A stretch of DNA of 64,000 nucleotides from NCBI RefSeq assembly GCF_030652775.1, contig NZ_JAUSPS010000097.1, forward strand, positions 62,001 to 126,000, in the 5' to 3' direction. The stretch is from Acetobacterium sp. (GTDB lineage Bacteria; Bacillota; Clostridia; Eubacteriales; Eubacteriaceae). Below, one piece after another: positions 1 through 7,769 of the stretch. A program made the position numbers and the translations under genes. The notes under the pieces are model-generated. The model worked only from the letters and a program-made list of their open reading frames with translations. It had not been told where the DNA came from and searched no databases. How positions within the stretch are numbered: position 1 is the first letter of the stretch; each line of letters starts with the position of its first letter.

Positions 1-144
1 GAGATCGAGAATCTTTGGCGAGGCGGTATCAAATTGCAGAACTGAAATTGCTGACTGGTAAAAGGTATCATAGCTGGGGATGAAATGCCGTCGGTTGGCA
101 TCGTAATCCTGGCTGTATTGGTTGAAAACGTCTTTTAAATGCAT
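1..144 (-). CDS. SAM-dependent methyltransferase-like protein (5' part only)
   Basis: Reading leftwards from an ATG at 144, 48 codons stay open to the window edge, so only the N-terminus is present. A purine-rich ribosome site (GAGGAG) lies 4-5 bases upstream of the ATG. The visible protein has Tyr-Asp near residue 14, the motif RRHFIPSYDTFY at 18-29, and then KILDL at the edge. That layout is typical of small class I SAM methyltransferases, in which the last element begins the glycine-rich SAM loop. The loop itself is outside the window, so the family is inferred from the N-terminal pattern alone. Confidence 0.6.
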   Translation of the reverse strand, partial: MHLKDVFNQYSQDYDANRRHFIPSYDTFYQSAISVLQFDTASPKILDL

Positions 145-367
145 TGCTTCTCCTCTTTTCGTTGTATTGAATGGCAGGTTTTTTTAATATAATGATTAGA
201 AAAATCTAATCACAGATTTTCGCCAAAAGTAAAAAAATGGCTTCGATACCTTCCTTTGGCTTATTAAAGCCATTTGATCCTTTCTCTTTGGCTTCTCAAA
301 GGCTTCTTTTTTGTTCACCCCCTTCTCTTTTTATGATAAATATCACATATTATCAAACAAAGCTGAC

Positions 368-639
368 TCATTTAATATAATCTTCTGAAAGATGCCTCGC
401 TTTGTCTTGTCTTCTTTGGGATACATGAACGCCTTCGACAGCGGGTTTGCTTGTCCCATATTTTACATCTGCAACCACATCACGTATGGCGCCAGTTTTC
501 CAGCTCTTTTTCATCTAGTGACCGGATAAACAATCAAATAGGTCAGCTCTTCGATGACGGTGAGGGGGTTGCTGATCCCCCCGGCCCAGATATCGGTCCA
601 TATTTTATCGACTTTGTTTTTTACTTCGGCTATGATCAT
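368..639 (-). pseudogene. Type I restriction-modification scar: hsdM 5' end joined to hsdS fragment
   Basis: From the ATG at 639 the frame reads MIIAEVKNKVDKIWTDIWAG and continues NPLTVIEELTYL. This is the typical N-terminus of type I restriction methylase subunits (HsdM). One extra base near codon 38 shifts the frame; the +1 frame then restores FIRSLDEKELEN, also typical of HsdM. Directly after that, a third frame reads IRDVVADVKYGTSKPAVEG, like the start of a target-recognition domain of the specificity subunit HsdS. It then loses similarity and stops at 368. The simplest reading is a deletion that removed nearly all of hsdM and the start of hsdS, plus a frameshift. No functional product is expected. 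Confidence 0.6.
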
Positions 640-945
640 TTTTTCTCTTGATTTCCTGTGTCTATTATATTTGCCGTGGCAAATTTTGATTTTTGCATTC
701 GCTTATAATTATACGCCTTTTAGCAAAAAATGGCTATTGTAAATTGTACTTTTTCCGCCACGCTTTTTCCCCACTTTCACTTTTATTAGCACATGTCAAC
801 GTTTTGCCAGGTGCTCGGCCGACAACTGGAAAAATCTCGGCGGACTGCAGCAAAACCACAACGATGGCCCTTTAATTAAGACTCCTTTGATAAAATCCCA
901 ATAAAGAATGGTTATCGCAGGTAAACGATGGCGAGGAGGTGTCTC
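640..945. other. Intergenic stretch with no gene recognised
   Basis: About 300 AT-rich bases lie between the restriction-modification scar and the secreted hydrolase. Short open frames here have no ribosome site and no recognisable composition. The promoter of the hydrolase gene is presumably at the right end, but no clear -35/-10 pair was seen. Confidence 0.5.
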
Positions 946-2070
946 ATGAAAATAATGTCAGTTATCGGTCTGCTCAGTGCGTTGCTGTTTTGGTTAGTAT
1001 GGCCCGTTCCCCTTCACGCCCAGGCTGCCGTTCCCGCCTCCCTGGGGGCTGCTTATTGCGGCCACATTCAGGATTATGGGGATCTGCCAGCTGATAACGG
1101 CGTCGTCGTGAACGGCGGCCTGCTGGGCACTACCGGTGAAGGCAAACGGATTGAAGGGCTGACAGTCGAGTTAACCGGAGCTGCCGCAGCCACCGAGAAT
1201 TACCATATCCGCTATAATGTCCATATAGAAAATGAGGGCTGGCAGGCGAGCACTGACGAACCGCTCAGTTGGAAAAATGATAGTGACTTTGCCGGTTCCC
1301 AGGGCAAAAGTCAGCGGTTGGAAGCGATTCAGCTCCAACTCACTGACGCCGCTGGACAACCAGTAACTGATTATGCCGTTGAATACCGGGTTCATATTCA
1401 GGATTACGGCTGGTCTCAAGGCTGGAAAAAAGACGGGGCCATCGCCGGAACAACAGGCGAATCCAAACGGCTGGAAGCCATCCAGATCCGGATTGTGCCC
1501 AAATTTACAAGTAGTCTCGATCCCGCTGTCTTTAAAACTTCCAGCCATCGCCTCGGCCAGACCCAGTTCAAGCCCGAAAACGTGGCGGTTAACGATGGCC
1601 AGTTGGTAATTACCATCCCGGCGGGGACAATGACCAGCGGCGAAGTTTCCAGCACCGATTTAAAAAGCTATGGCAGTTATGAGATTTCCATGAAACTGCC
1701 CGATGCGCCATCGAGCATCACCGGTTTTTTCCTCTATGCACCACCGGACTATGATCAGGAAATCGACATCGAAATCTATAATCATCCGGATGGTAAAATC
1801 ATGTTTACCAGCTACGCCAATGGCGGTCTGACCGAATCGGTGACAAAAGATCTGAATTTTGACCCAACCGCCGATTTTCATCACTACCGGATTAATTACC
1901 AGCCGGACACCATCGATTTTTACGTCGACGATATTCTGCTGACCCGCTTTAGCGAGGGGATACCCCACAACCCGATGTATCTGATGGTCAATGCCTGGTT
2001 TCCCGACTGGCTTGATAAAAAACCACCAGCCCAAACTCAGCAGCTGCTGATCGATTGGATCCACTATTAA
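946..2070 (+). CDS. Secreted glycoside hydrolase family 16 with three ChW repeats
   Basis: 374 residues. A signal peptide covers about residues 1-26 (Lys-Ile-Met, hydrophobic core, HAQA cleavage region). Three clostridial hydrophobic W (ChW) repeats follow at about 35-185; each has HIQDYGW-like and GESKRLEAI-like segments. A GH16 beta-jelly-roll domain occupies about 195-374. The GH16 catalytic signature EIDIE is present (nucleophile Glu272, Asp274, acid/base Glu276), so hydrolysis of a beta-1,3 or beta-1,4 glucan is likely. The start at 946 is preferred to an in-frame ATG at 928 because GGAGG lies at the right distance before it and the signal peptide then begins cleanly. A strong terminator follows, so the gene is probably monocistronic. 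The glycan substrate cannot be told from the sequence. Confidence 0.85.
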   Translation: MKIMSVIGLLSALLFWLVWPVPLHAQAAVPASLGAAYCGHIQDYGDLPADNGVVVNGGLLGTTGEGKRIEGLTVELTGAAAATENYHIRYNVHIENEGWQASTDEPLSWKNDSDFAGSQGKSQRLEAIQLQLTDAAGQPVTDYAVEYRVHIQDYGWSQGWKKDGAIAGTTGESKRLEAIQIRIVPKFTSSLDPAVFKTSSHRLGQTQFKPENVAVNDGQLVITIPAGTMTSGEVSSTDLKSYGSYEISMKLPDAPSSITGFFLYAPPDYDQEIDIEIYNHPDGKIMFTSYANGGLTESVTKDLNFDPTADFHHYRINYQPDTIDFYVDDILLTRFSEGIPHNPMYLMVNAWFPDWLDKKPPAQTQQLLIDWIHY

Positions 2071-2072
2071 AA

Positions 2073-2121
2073 AAAGCTGCGGCAACCTAATTTCTGATAA
2101 GGTTGTCGCAGCTTTATTTTT
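2073..2121 (+). terminator. Rho-independent terminator after the GH16 gene
   Basis: A stem of about 14 base pairs (AGCTGCGGCAACC against GGTTGTCGCAGCT, one mismatch) is followed by TTATTTTT. It lies 3 bases after the stop codon. Confidence 0.9.
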
Positions 2122-2343
2122 ACCTGATGAGCAATGGATCACTCCAGCCTTCTGAGCAGATCGTCCGATAAATTGACGAATCGCCCCTCTTAATAAATCA
2201 TCACAGTCAATCAAAACGCTGTTAAATATTATTTTCGCCATTCTTCACAATTCTTCCATTGACTTCCCCTTTTTTAATCGCTAAACTTAAAAAAAGACCC
2301 ATTCCGCTGGGAATGGGATAATCTGCGAAAGAAGGTCATCATC

Positions 2344-3150
2344 GTGCAGGAAAAAACTTTTACCTCCCCCCGGGGCACCGTTCATTATTGGATCGCCCAA
2401 CACTGCGATCCCCAGGCAGTTTGTCTGGTGTTTACCCACGGACTTACTGCCAATCACTGGATGTTTGATCACCAGGTTGCTTATTTTAGAAAACATTACA
2501 CCGTCATCAGCTGGGATCTGCCTCTCCATGGCGCTTCCCGTCCCTATGCGGATTTTTCATTTCACCATGTCGCCACAGATCTGGATGCCATCCTCCGTCA
2601 AGAAAGTATCCCTGCAGCGGTGCTCATCGGACAATCGTTGGGGGGCTATGCCTGTCAGCAGTATGCCCTGAATTTTCCGGAAAAGGTATTGGCCTTTGTC
2701 GGGGTGGATACCTCTCCTTTTGGTCTTTCCTACTATTCTCAGTCTGACAAATTCTGGGTGCGGCAGGTCGAGTGGATGTCCCGCTGTTATCCCCATAATA
2801 AACTGGTGACGGCTATTGCCAAAGAGGTTGCTCATACCAAACGGGGATTTGATAATATGATGGCGATGCTAAAACCCTATGGCAAGAAGGAACTCTGCCG
2901 CATCATGGGGATCGCTTATGCCAGCTTTCTCCGGGAAAACCAGGATACGGCGTTTAACTTCCCGGTGCTGCTGACGCTGGGCGAATATGACCGCTTCGGC
3001 AAAGTCCCCCAATACAACTGGGCCTGGGCGGCCAAAACCGGCTATCCCCTGAAAATCATCCCCGCTGCCGGTCATAATGGCAATGTCGACAATCCCGTTG
3101 TTTTTAATGCGGTGGTTGAAGATTTTCTGGATACCTATCATCTTATCTAA
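2344..3150 (+). CDS. Alpha/beta hydrolase
   Basis: 268 residues, soluble, starting at a GTG preceded by AGAAGG at 8 bases. The fold signature is complete. There is an oxyanion HG at about 32-33, a nucleophile elbow GQSLGG with Ser98, an acid Asp in GEYDRFG, and a late His in GHNGN. It resembles general esterase or hydrolase members, and the substrate is unknown. The MerR gene begins about 20 bases downstream on the same strand, so the two are probably cotranscribed. Confidence 0.8.
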   Translation: MQEKTFTSPRGTVHYWIAQHCDPQAVCLVFTHGLTANHWMFDHQVAYFRKHYTVISWDLPLHGASRPYADFSFHHVATDLDAILRQESIPAAVLIGQSLGGYACQQYALNFPEKVLAFVGVDTSPFGLSYYSQSDKFWVRQVEWMSRCYPHNKLVTAIAKEVAHTKRGFDNMMAMLKPYGKKELCRIMGIAYASFLRENQDTAFNFPVLLTLGEYDRFGKVPQYNWAWAAKTGYPLKIIPAAGHNGNVDNPVVFNAVVEDFLDTYHLI

Positions 3151-3170
3151 TGAACACAAGGAGCAACGCA

Positions 3171-4025
3171 ATGGAAAATGACTCTCAAAAACATATCGAC
3201 GACATTGATCTCAATAACCAGAACAATACCTTTCAAACCGGGGAACTGTTCCGTTACCTTGGTTTTACACGGGATACATTAAGACATTACGAGGCCATGG
3301 GGTTTATCAACCCCTGTCATGATCAGACCAACAACTATCGCCAGTATGGTTTTGATGAAATATACAAGCTGCTGGTTATCGAATTTTATAAAAAAAGAGG
3401 TTTTTCCCTAGCTGAAATCAACCAGCTCCTTGACCAGGATCAGCTCACCCGTTTAACGGAGAACCTCAATCAAAAGCAGGCCGCCATTGAACAGGAGATT
3501 AAAAAACAGCAGCTGCTGCTGTTAAAATTAACCGACACCCAAGCATTTTGCCAGTCACTGCCCCAACACCTTAATCAGTTTTCAATCATGGACTTTCCAC
3601 TTTATGAGATTGTCAGCTCTTTTTCGGCGATCTCCGCCTTCGACGAATATCAGGAAAAGGTTCTGGCTCATCTCAATCTTGCTGATGAGGATTTGCTTAC
3701 CAATATGATCCGCTGTGTCACCTTTGATGCGTCCCAATATCACGATACTGAGATGCATCTTGTCGCCCCGGCTGCCGATCGGGAAATCGGTAAAAATTAT
3801 CTCGACAACGGTTCCTGCCTTCATATTGTTGTTGAAGGCGGCCGGTACAGTGATGCTACCAATCAGGTCATCGACAAAACGCGGCTGGCGGCCTTTGAAT
3901 GGGCTAATGAAAACCAGCTCCAGTTAACCGGAACCGTCTATCTGCATGTCCGTCTGATCCTCTTTCATGACAATATCGAACAGGCCTTTGTGGAGGCCTG
4001 GGCCCCCATTGATCAAAATAATTGA
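3171..4025 (+). CDS. MerR-family transcriptional regulator with effector-binding domain
   Basis: 284 residues. The winged helix-turn-helix of the MerR family lies at about residues 20-90 (TGELFRYLGFTRDTLRHYE, then NNYRQYGFDEI), followed by a glutamine-rich coiled coil at about 95-130. The C-terminal 150 residues resemble a GyrI/BmrR-like small-molecule binding domain. The start at 3171 is chosen because AAGGAG lies 7 bases upstream; the earlier in-frame ATG at 3150 overlaps the preceding stop. Just downstream lies a promoter with the 19-bp spacer that MerR proteins untwist, ahead of two flavodoxin-like genes. Those genes are the likely target. Confidence 0.85.
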   Translation: MENDSQKHIDDIDLNNQNNTFQTGELFRYLGFTRDTLRHYEAMGFINPCHDQTNNYRQYGFDEIYKLLVIEFYKKRGFSLAEINQLLDQDQLTRLTENLNQKQAAIEQEIKKQQLLLLKLTDTQAFCQSLPQHLNQFSIMDFPLYEIVSSFSAISAFDEYQEKVLAHLNLADEDLLTNMIRCVTFDASQYHDTEMHLVAPAADREIGKNYLDNGSCLHIVVEGGRYSDATNQVIDKTRLAAFEWANENQLQLTGTVYLHVRLILFHDNIEQAFVEAWAPIDQNN

Positions 4026-4037
4026 CTAAAATAATTA

Positions 4038-4068
4038 TTGACCTGGGGGCTGCCCCCGGCTTTATACT
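4038..4068 (+). promoter_or_regulatory. MerR-type promoter with 19-bp spacer and internal dyad
   Basis: A -35 TTGACC (4038-4043) and a -10 TATACT (4063-4068) are separated by exactly 19 bases. The spacer holds a perfect inverted repeat, GGGGGC-T-GCCCCC. An overlong spacer with a central dyad is the hallmark of promoters activated by MerR proteins. It lies between the MerR gene and the flavodoxin-like pair, about 30 bases before the start codon at 4098. Confidence 0.8.
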
Positions 4069-4097
4069 CTAGACATATCGTTAATGAGGAGTTGCAA

Positions 4098-4565
4098 ATG
4101 AAAACAATGATTGTCAGAGAATTTCATGATTTTATGCTGCCGGATTCATATTTACTGGATTTGAGCGATCAAAAGATAAAAGGGTGCACCGGCTGTTGGA
4201 TATGCTGGTGGAAAACACCGGGGCGCTGCGTCCATCATGATCTGGATCTCTTTTATCGTCACTATATTACCTCAGAAAAGGTCATCTTTTATCTCACCGT
4301 ATCCCAGGGTTTTATCAGTGGCAATCTAAAAACCCTGTTTGACCGGATGATCCCCCTGTTTCTGCCCTATACCAATTATACTTCAGGTGAGTCCATGCAT
4401 GATAAGCGCTATGAGCGCTATCCGGACATCGAAATTCATTATCACGATACTTTTTTAGAGGCGGCCGAAAAAAAAATCTTCGAAGATTATCTACAGCGAA
4501 CATTTTACCAGTTTCACAGCAAAAATATCAGCCTGACTGGAGAACAACGAGGTGTTCGAAAATGA
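4098..4565 (+). CDS. Flavodoxin-like NAD(P)H-dependent oxidoreductase
   Basis: 155 residues. The segment GCTGCWICWWKTPGRCVHHD matches the CxGCxxCxxKxPGxC element of the NADPH-dependent FMN reductase/flavodoxin superfamily. It is followed by a TVSQGFISGNLKTLFDR stretch typical of the FMN-binding fold. The start at 4098 has GAGGAG 6-7 bases upstream, and an earlier in-frame start overlaps the promoter. The stop overlaps the next start (ATGA), so translation is coupled. The N-terminal P-loop-like strand is short (MKTMIVREF) and lacks the usual GSPR motif, which the partner gene does have. The two may therefore act as a pair. Confidence 0.7.
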   Translation: MKTMIVREFHDFMLPDSYLLDLSDQKIKGCTGCWICWWKTPGRCVHHDLDLFYRHYITSEKVIFYLTVSQGFISGNLKTLFDRMIPLFLPYTNYTSGESMHDKRYERYPDIEIHYHDTFLEAAEKKIFEDYLQRTFYQFHSKNISLTGEQRGVRK

Positions 4566-5203
4566 AAACACTGATTATCAACGGCTCCCCCCGGGCCAAT
4601 CACGGGAATACCCAATTATTTATTGACCATTTTCAATCAGGTCTGACCCAACCGCTGCCGGTTCGCTATGTTTTGCGAGAGAACCCGACAACACTAGCCC
4701 TAGAGATGAATGACTATGACACCATTCTGCTGGCGATGCCCCTGTACATCCATGCCATGCCCGGGATTGTGATGAAGCTTTTTGAGGCGATGAATCCCCA
4801 CCCCACCAATCATAAAAAAATCGGTTTTATTGTCCAGGCTGGTTTCATTGAAAGTTCAACTGCCCGGTATCTGGAAAACTATCTTTCATCTTTGGCCCAC
4901 TATTTAAATTATACCTACCTCGGCACCGTTATTAAGGGTGATGCGGCAGCTTGTTCAATCCTGCCCCATTTTTTCTTTGGCAAGCTGTTTAAACAGCTTA
5001 AAGCTTTGGGTGCCGAGTATGAAAAAAATGAATCATTCGATCCGAACTTTGTTGAAAAGCTGGGTAATCCCGTTTATTTATCAAAATTTCAGGTGCGACT
5101 GTTGGAATCCTGCCTGGTTAAAAAGCTTGATCAGATTGGTTGGAACTGGAACCTCAAAAGAAACGGCTGTTTTGAAAATCGTTTTGATCAACCCTTTCTT
5201 TGA
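4562..5203 (+). CDS. Flavodoxin-like FMN-binding oxidoreductase
   Basis: 213 residues, starting within the ATGA overlap with the previous gene. The N-terminus KTLIINGSPRANHGNTQLF is the FMN phosphate-binding motif of the NADPH-dependent FMN reductase family. The second FMN-contacting segment is LLAMPLYIHAMPGIVMKLFE at about 57-76. The protein is longer than a simple flavodoxin, and its last 70 residues are not recognised. It is probably a quinone, nitro-compound or iron-chelate reductase, and the substrate is unknown. It is probably controlled by the upstream MerR protein. Confidence 0.75.
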   Translation: MKTLIINGSPRANHGNTQLFIDHFQSGLTQPLPVRYVLRENPTTLALEMNDYDTILLAMPLYIHAMPGIVMKLFEAMNPHPTNHKKIGFIVQAGFIESSTARYLENYLSSLAHYLNYTYLGTVIKGDAAACSILPHFFFGKLFKQLKALGAEYEKNESFDPNFVEKLGNPVYLSKFQVRLLESCLVKKLDQIGWNWNLKRNGCFENRFDQPFL

Positions 5204-5367
5204 TAGATGCTGATGATTACAGCGTCACGATTAAAAAGATCCGCCGTCATAAAAGCTACCGTCTGAGTAATTGTACACATTGCCACTAACCCCTGCAAAA
5301 TTCCGACACCATTTTGACATGATTAATGGTTAGCATAATGGGCATACAATGATTGGAGGTGGTCATC

Positions 5368-6369
5368 ATGGCTAAACCTAAAAAATTCAACCTGCGGCTG
5401 ATGGTACAGATCTTTTTCTTTGCCCTTATCGCCCTTATTTCAGTGAATAAAACCCTGGCAGCTACGGGGATGGGGATTCCCTTCCTATCTGCGGCGTCTC
5501 TTCATGCTCTTTGCCCCTTCGGCGGGGTTGAGACCTTCTTTACCCTGGTCACAACGGGATTGTTTGTACCAAAAACTCAGATTTCCGCAATTATTCTAAT
5601 GAGTCTGGTATTTTTGCTGGCGCTGCTCTTTGGCCCGGTTTTCTGTGGCTGGGTCTGTCCCTTTGGCGCCTTTCAGGAATGGATCGGCAAAATCGGAAAA
5701 AAGCTTTTCAAGAAACGCTATAACCATTTTATCCCCCCCAAAGTGGACAAGGTTTTGCGCTATTTACGCTATGGGGTGCTGGTCTGGGTACTGACGGTGA
5801 CAGCGGTCTCTGGAGCGCTGCTGTTTGCTAATTTGGATCCCTATCATGCGTTGTTTAAATTCTGGACGGGAACGGTGGCGCTACCAGCCCTGATCCTTTT
5901 AGGCGTGATTACCATCGGCTCGTTGTTTGTGGAACGACCCTGGTGTAAATATGCCTGTCCCTATGGCGCTCTGCTGGGTCTTTTCAACAAGATCCGCATC
6001 TTTAAAATTCGCCGAAAAACGGAGACCTGTGTCAGCTGTCAGAAATGCAGCCGCAGCTGTCCGATGAATATTGATGTCTGCCGGAATGAAACGGTTACCA
6101 GTCTCAGTTGTATCAGCTGTTATGAATGCACCTCCGACCGGAATTGTCCCAAAGCCGAAACCCTGTTGGTTCAGGCCACCCAAAAAAGCCCCCAGGTTTC
6201 CATTGCCGTGGTGGCGATTGTAATGCTGACGGTATTTATTGGCGGGATTGTCGGATCGATGGTGCTGGGCATCTGGAGTTCAAAAACCAACGATCAGGGA
6301 TCGGGCGGTAAGAACAACGGTAATGGACAGAAAAAGCAAGTTGAAATGCAAGAAGAGGTTTTAGATTAA
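5368..6369 (+). CDS. NapH/NosR-like membrane 4Fe-4S protein
   Basis: 333 residues. An N-terminal membrane helix is followed by LCPFGGVET, and then further helices carry the paired motifs CGWVCPFGAFQEW (about 98-110) and CKYACPYGALLG (about 192-203) of the NapH/CcoG/RnfH-like polyferredoxin family. Two cytoplasmic ferredoxin-type clusters follow: CVSCQKCSRSCP and CISCYECTSDRNCP. A last helix and a polar, glycine- and asparagine-rich tail end the protein. The start at 5368 has GGAGG 8 bases upstream. It probably passes electrons between a membrane pool and an unknown partner. No reductase or maturation gene lies beside it, and the next genes are a Crp-type regulator and another ferredoxin-tailed membrane protein. 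Confidence 0.85.
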   Translation: MAKPKKFNLRLMVQIFFFALIALISVNKTLAATGMGIPFLSAASLHALCPFGGVETFFTLVTTGLFVPKTQISAIILMSLVFLLALLFGPVFCGWVCPFGAFQEWIGKIGKKLFKKRYNHFIPPKVDKVLRYLRYGVLVWVLTVTAVSGALLFANLDPYHALFKFWTGTVALPALILLGVITIGSLFVERPWCKYACPYGALLGLFNKIRIFKIRRKTETCVSCQKCSRSCPMNIDVCRNETVTSLSCISCYECTSDRNCPKAETLLVQATQKSPQVSIAVVAIVMLTVFIGGIVGSMVLGIWSSKTNDQGSGGKNNGNGQKKQVEMQEEVLD

Positions 6370-6827
6370 TCTGAAGAAGGACGAGCTGCCTTTCGCTCGG
6401 TCAGCAACTGTCACCATAATTTTCAGTTCCAATAAGAATTGTTTATAAGCGTATACGAATTTTATACAAACGTTTACAGTTTGTCTATTTACTTTTCTTT
6501 GTAGCGTGATATAATAGGCACATATCAAAAATCAACTCAATCATTTTCAGTAACGAGTGAAAAGAATCAATGTGTCAACAACTCAATAACAATTGCGACG
6601 CTGGCAATAAGATCAATGTACCGACCCGAGGTTGAAGGTGAAAATTTGACCATGATGAAATAATTGATTGACAGGCCGGGAAAACAATCTGCAACAAGTC
6701 AGATCTTCTAACTATTAAAAAGCGAAATCTTTTTAACAGCCGGATATCCCCTTATAAGTGTGTAATGTTTAAACTGAAAAGTGAAAAAGAAGGTTTTTGA
6801 TAAAATCAAAAGAAGGAGTCCAAACGG

Positions 6828-6851
6828 ATGACTACTGAGATTGTGAACTAG
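6828..6851 (+). CDS. Seven-codon ORF ending inside a terminator stem
   Basis: AAGGAG lies about 8 bases before ATG, followed by codons for MTTEIVN and a TAG that is part of the 5' arm of the terminator. A matching arrangement is found at 12606-12629, which also has seven codons, the same GGAGTCC(A/G)AAC leader and the stop inside the stem. Translation is not proven. Confidence 0.25.
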   Translation: MTTEIVN

Positions 6852-6897
6852 GCCGGTTTCGCAGGTTAAATGGCGGAATCGGTTCTAGTTCTTTTTT
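6845..6897 (+). terminator. Rho-independent terminator
   Basis: A long, imperfect stem (GAACTAGGCCGGTTTCGC against GCGGAATCGGTTCTAGTTC) is followed by TTTTTT. It is convergent with the Crp/Fnr gene. Confidence 0.8.
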
Positions 6898-6988
6898 GGG
6901 TTGGAATGAGATGCTGCTGCTGGCAATCAGATTTCCATTTATTTTTCCATTAGTCTCAAAATATTAACTGGTCGGTTATCAACCTGCT

Positions 6989-7654
6989 CTAGGCATCTAA
7001 ATCTTTGATAGTAACAGTTTTGGCATCGAATTCGATTAGACCATCCTGCCGCATTTTATTGAGCTCCCGGCTCAGGGACGACCGCTGAATGCCAAACCGC
7101 TGAGCCAGCTCTTTTTTTGATGACGACAGTTGGATCACCTGACTTTTCTGAACCCGGGACTCATACCGTAAGAAATCAATGATGCACTGGCGGATTGTTT
7201 TCATCAAGATGGCATTGATCTTGTCGGTGAGAATCAGGGTTTTATCGGAGATGGCTTTCATCAACCCGATCATAAAAATGCGGTTCATCTGGCACAGCTC
7301 CAGAATCAGCTCCTGATGAAGGTGAAGAATCACCGCTGGCGACTGAGCCAACACAGTCATCGGATAAGTGTTGCGGCTGGAAAAAATCAGATTGGCACCC
7401 AGTACATCCCCGTCCTGAAAAATACTGATGGTCAGGACATTCCCCTCGCTGTCCAGATTCTGGACAACCACCCGGCCGCTGAGAATTAAATCCATGGTCT
7501 GGCAGCATTCGTTCTGAAAATGGATCACCTGATCCTTTTCATACTCCCGTTTCTCATAGTAATGGGCTCTAAAAAACTGATTCAGGTCTTCATCCGGAAA
7601 ATCAGAAAAAAGGCTGTGACTGGATAAAACTGCCATTAAATCCTGGTGATTCAT
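6989..7654 (-). CDS. Crp/Fnr-family transcriptional regulator
   Basis: 221 residues. A cyclic-nucleotide-binding-like beta-barrel covers about residues 15-130 (SGRVVVQNLDSEGN, GDVLGANLIF). A long dimer helix follows, then a winged helix at about 165-218 with recognition segment KKELAQRFGIQRSSLSREL. No Fnr-type N-terminal cysteine cluster is visible, and the conserved cAMP-contact residues are not obvious, so the effector is unknown. GGAGG lies ahead of the ATG. It is divergent from the permease genes, with a 14-bp palindrome in the shared promoter region, so autoregulation and control of the permease are likely. Confidence 0.85.
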   Translation of the reverse strand: MNHQDLMAVLSSHSLFSDFPDEDLNQFFRAHYYEKREYEKDQVIHFQNECCQTMDLILSGRVVVQNLDSEGNVLTISIFQDGDVLGANLIFSSRNTYPMTVLAQSPAVILHLHQELILELCQMNRIFMIGLMKAISDKTLILTDKINAILMKTIRQCIIDFLRYESRVQKSQVIQLSSSKKELAQRFGIQRSSLSRELNKMRQDGLIEFDAKTVTIKDLDA

Positions 7655-7717
7655 AAAAAAACCTCCTATGTGTGACCGTGGTAACTTTTTATTCTGCTAA
7701 TCTACAGTATACTATAG

Positions 7718-7731
7718 AAAATTCGAATTTT
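7718..7731. promoter_or_regulatory. 14-bp palindrome between Crp/Fnr gene and permease
   Basis: AAAATTCGAATTTT is a perfect palindrome centred in the 115-base divergent promoter region. It is a plausible operator for the neighbouring regulator. It does not match the Fnr consensus TTGAT-N4-ATCAA. Confidence 0.45.
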
Positions 7732-7769
7732 GAAGCTACAATTCACATGATCAACTTGGAGGTTGAAGG

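Larger units (their letters stand above)
6521..6897 (+). ncRNA. Candidate untranslated transcript with own promoter and terminator
   Basis: Inside a 620-base gene-free stretch, a good vegetative promoter (TTTACT at 6488-6493, 16-base spacer, TATAAT at 6510-6515) points right. The next strong terminator on that strand ends at 6897. No frame of useful length is open between them apart from a 7-codon ORF at its 3' end, so a transcript of about 375 bases is predicted. No known RNA family was recognised. The promoter and terminator are seen; the transcript is inferred. Confidence 0.3.

Noticed and set aside
1171-1655. Long minus-strand frames opposite the GH16 gene
   Set aside because: They are antisense shadows of a well-supported gene with signal peptide and catalytic motif; none has a ribosome site.
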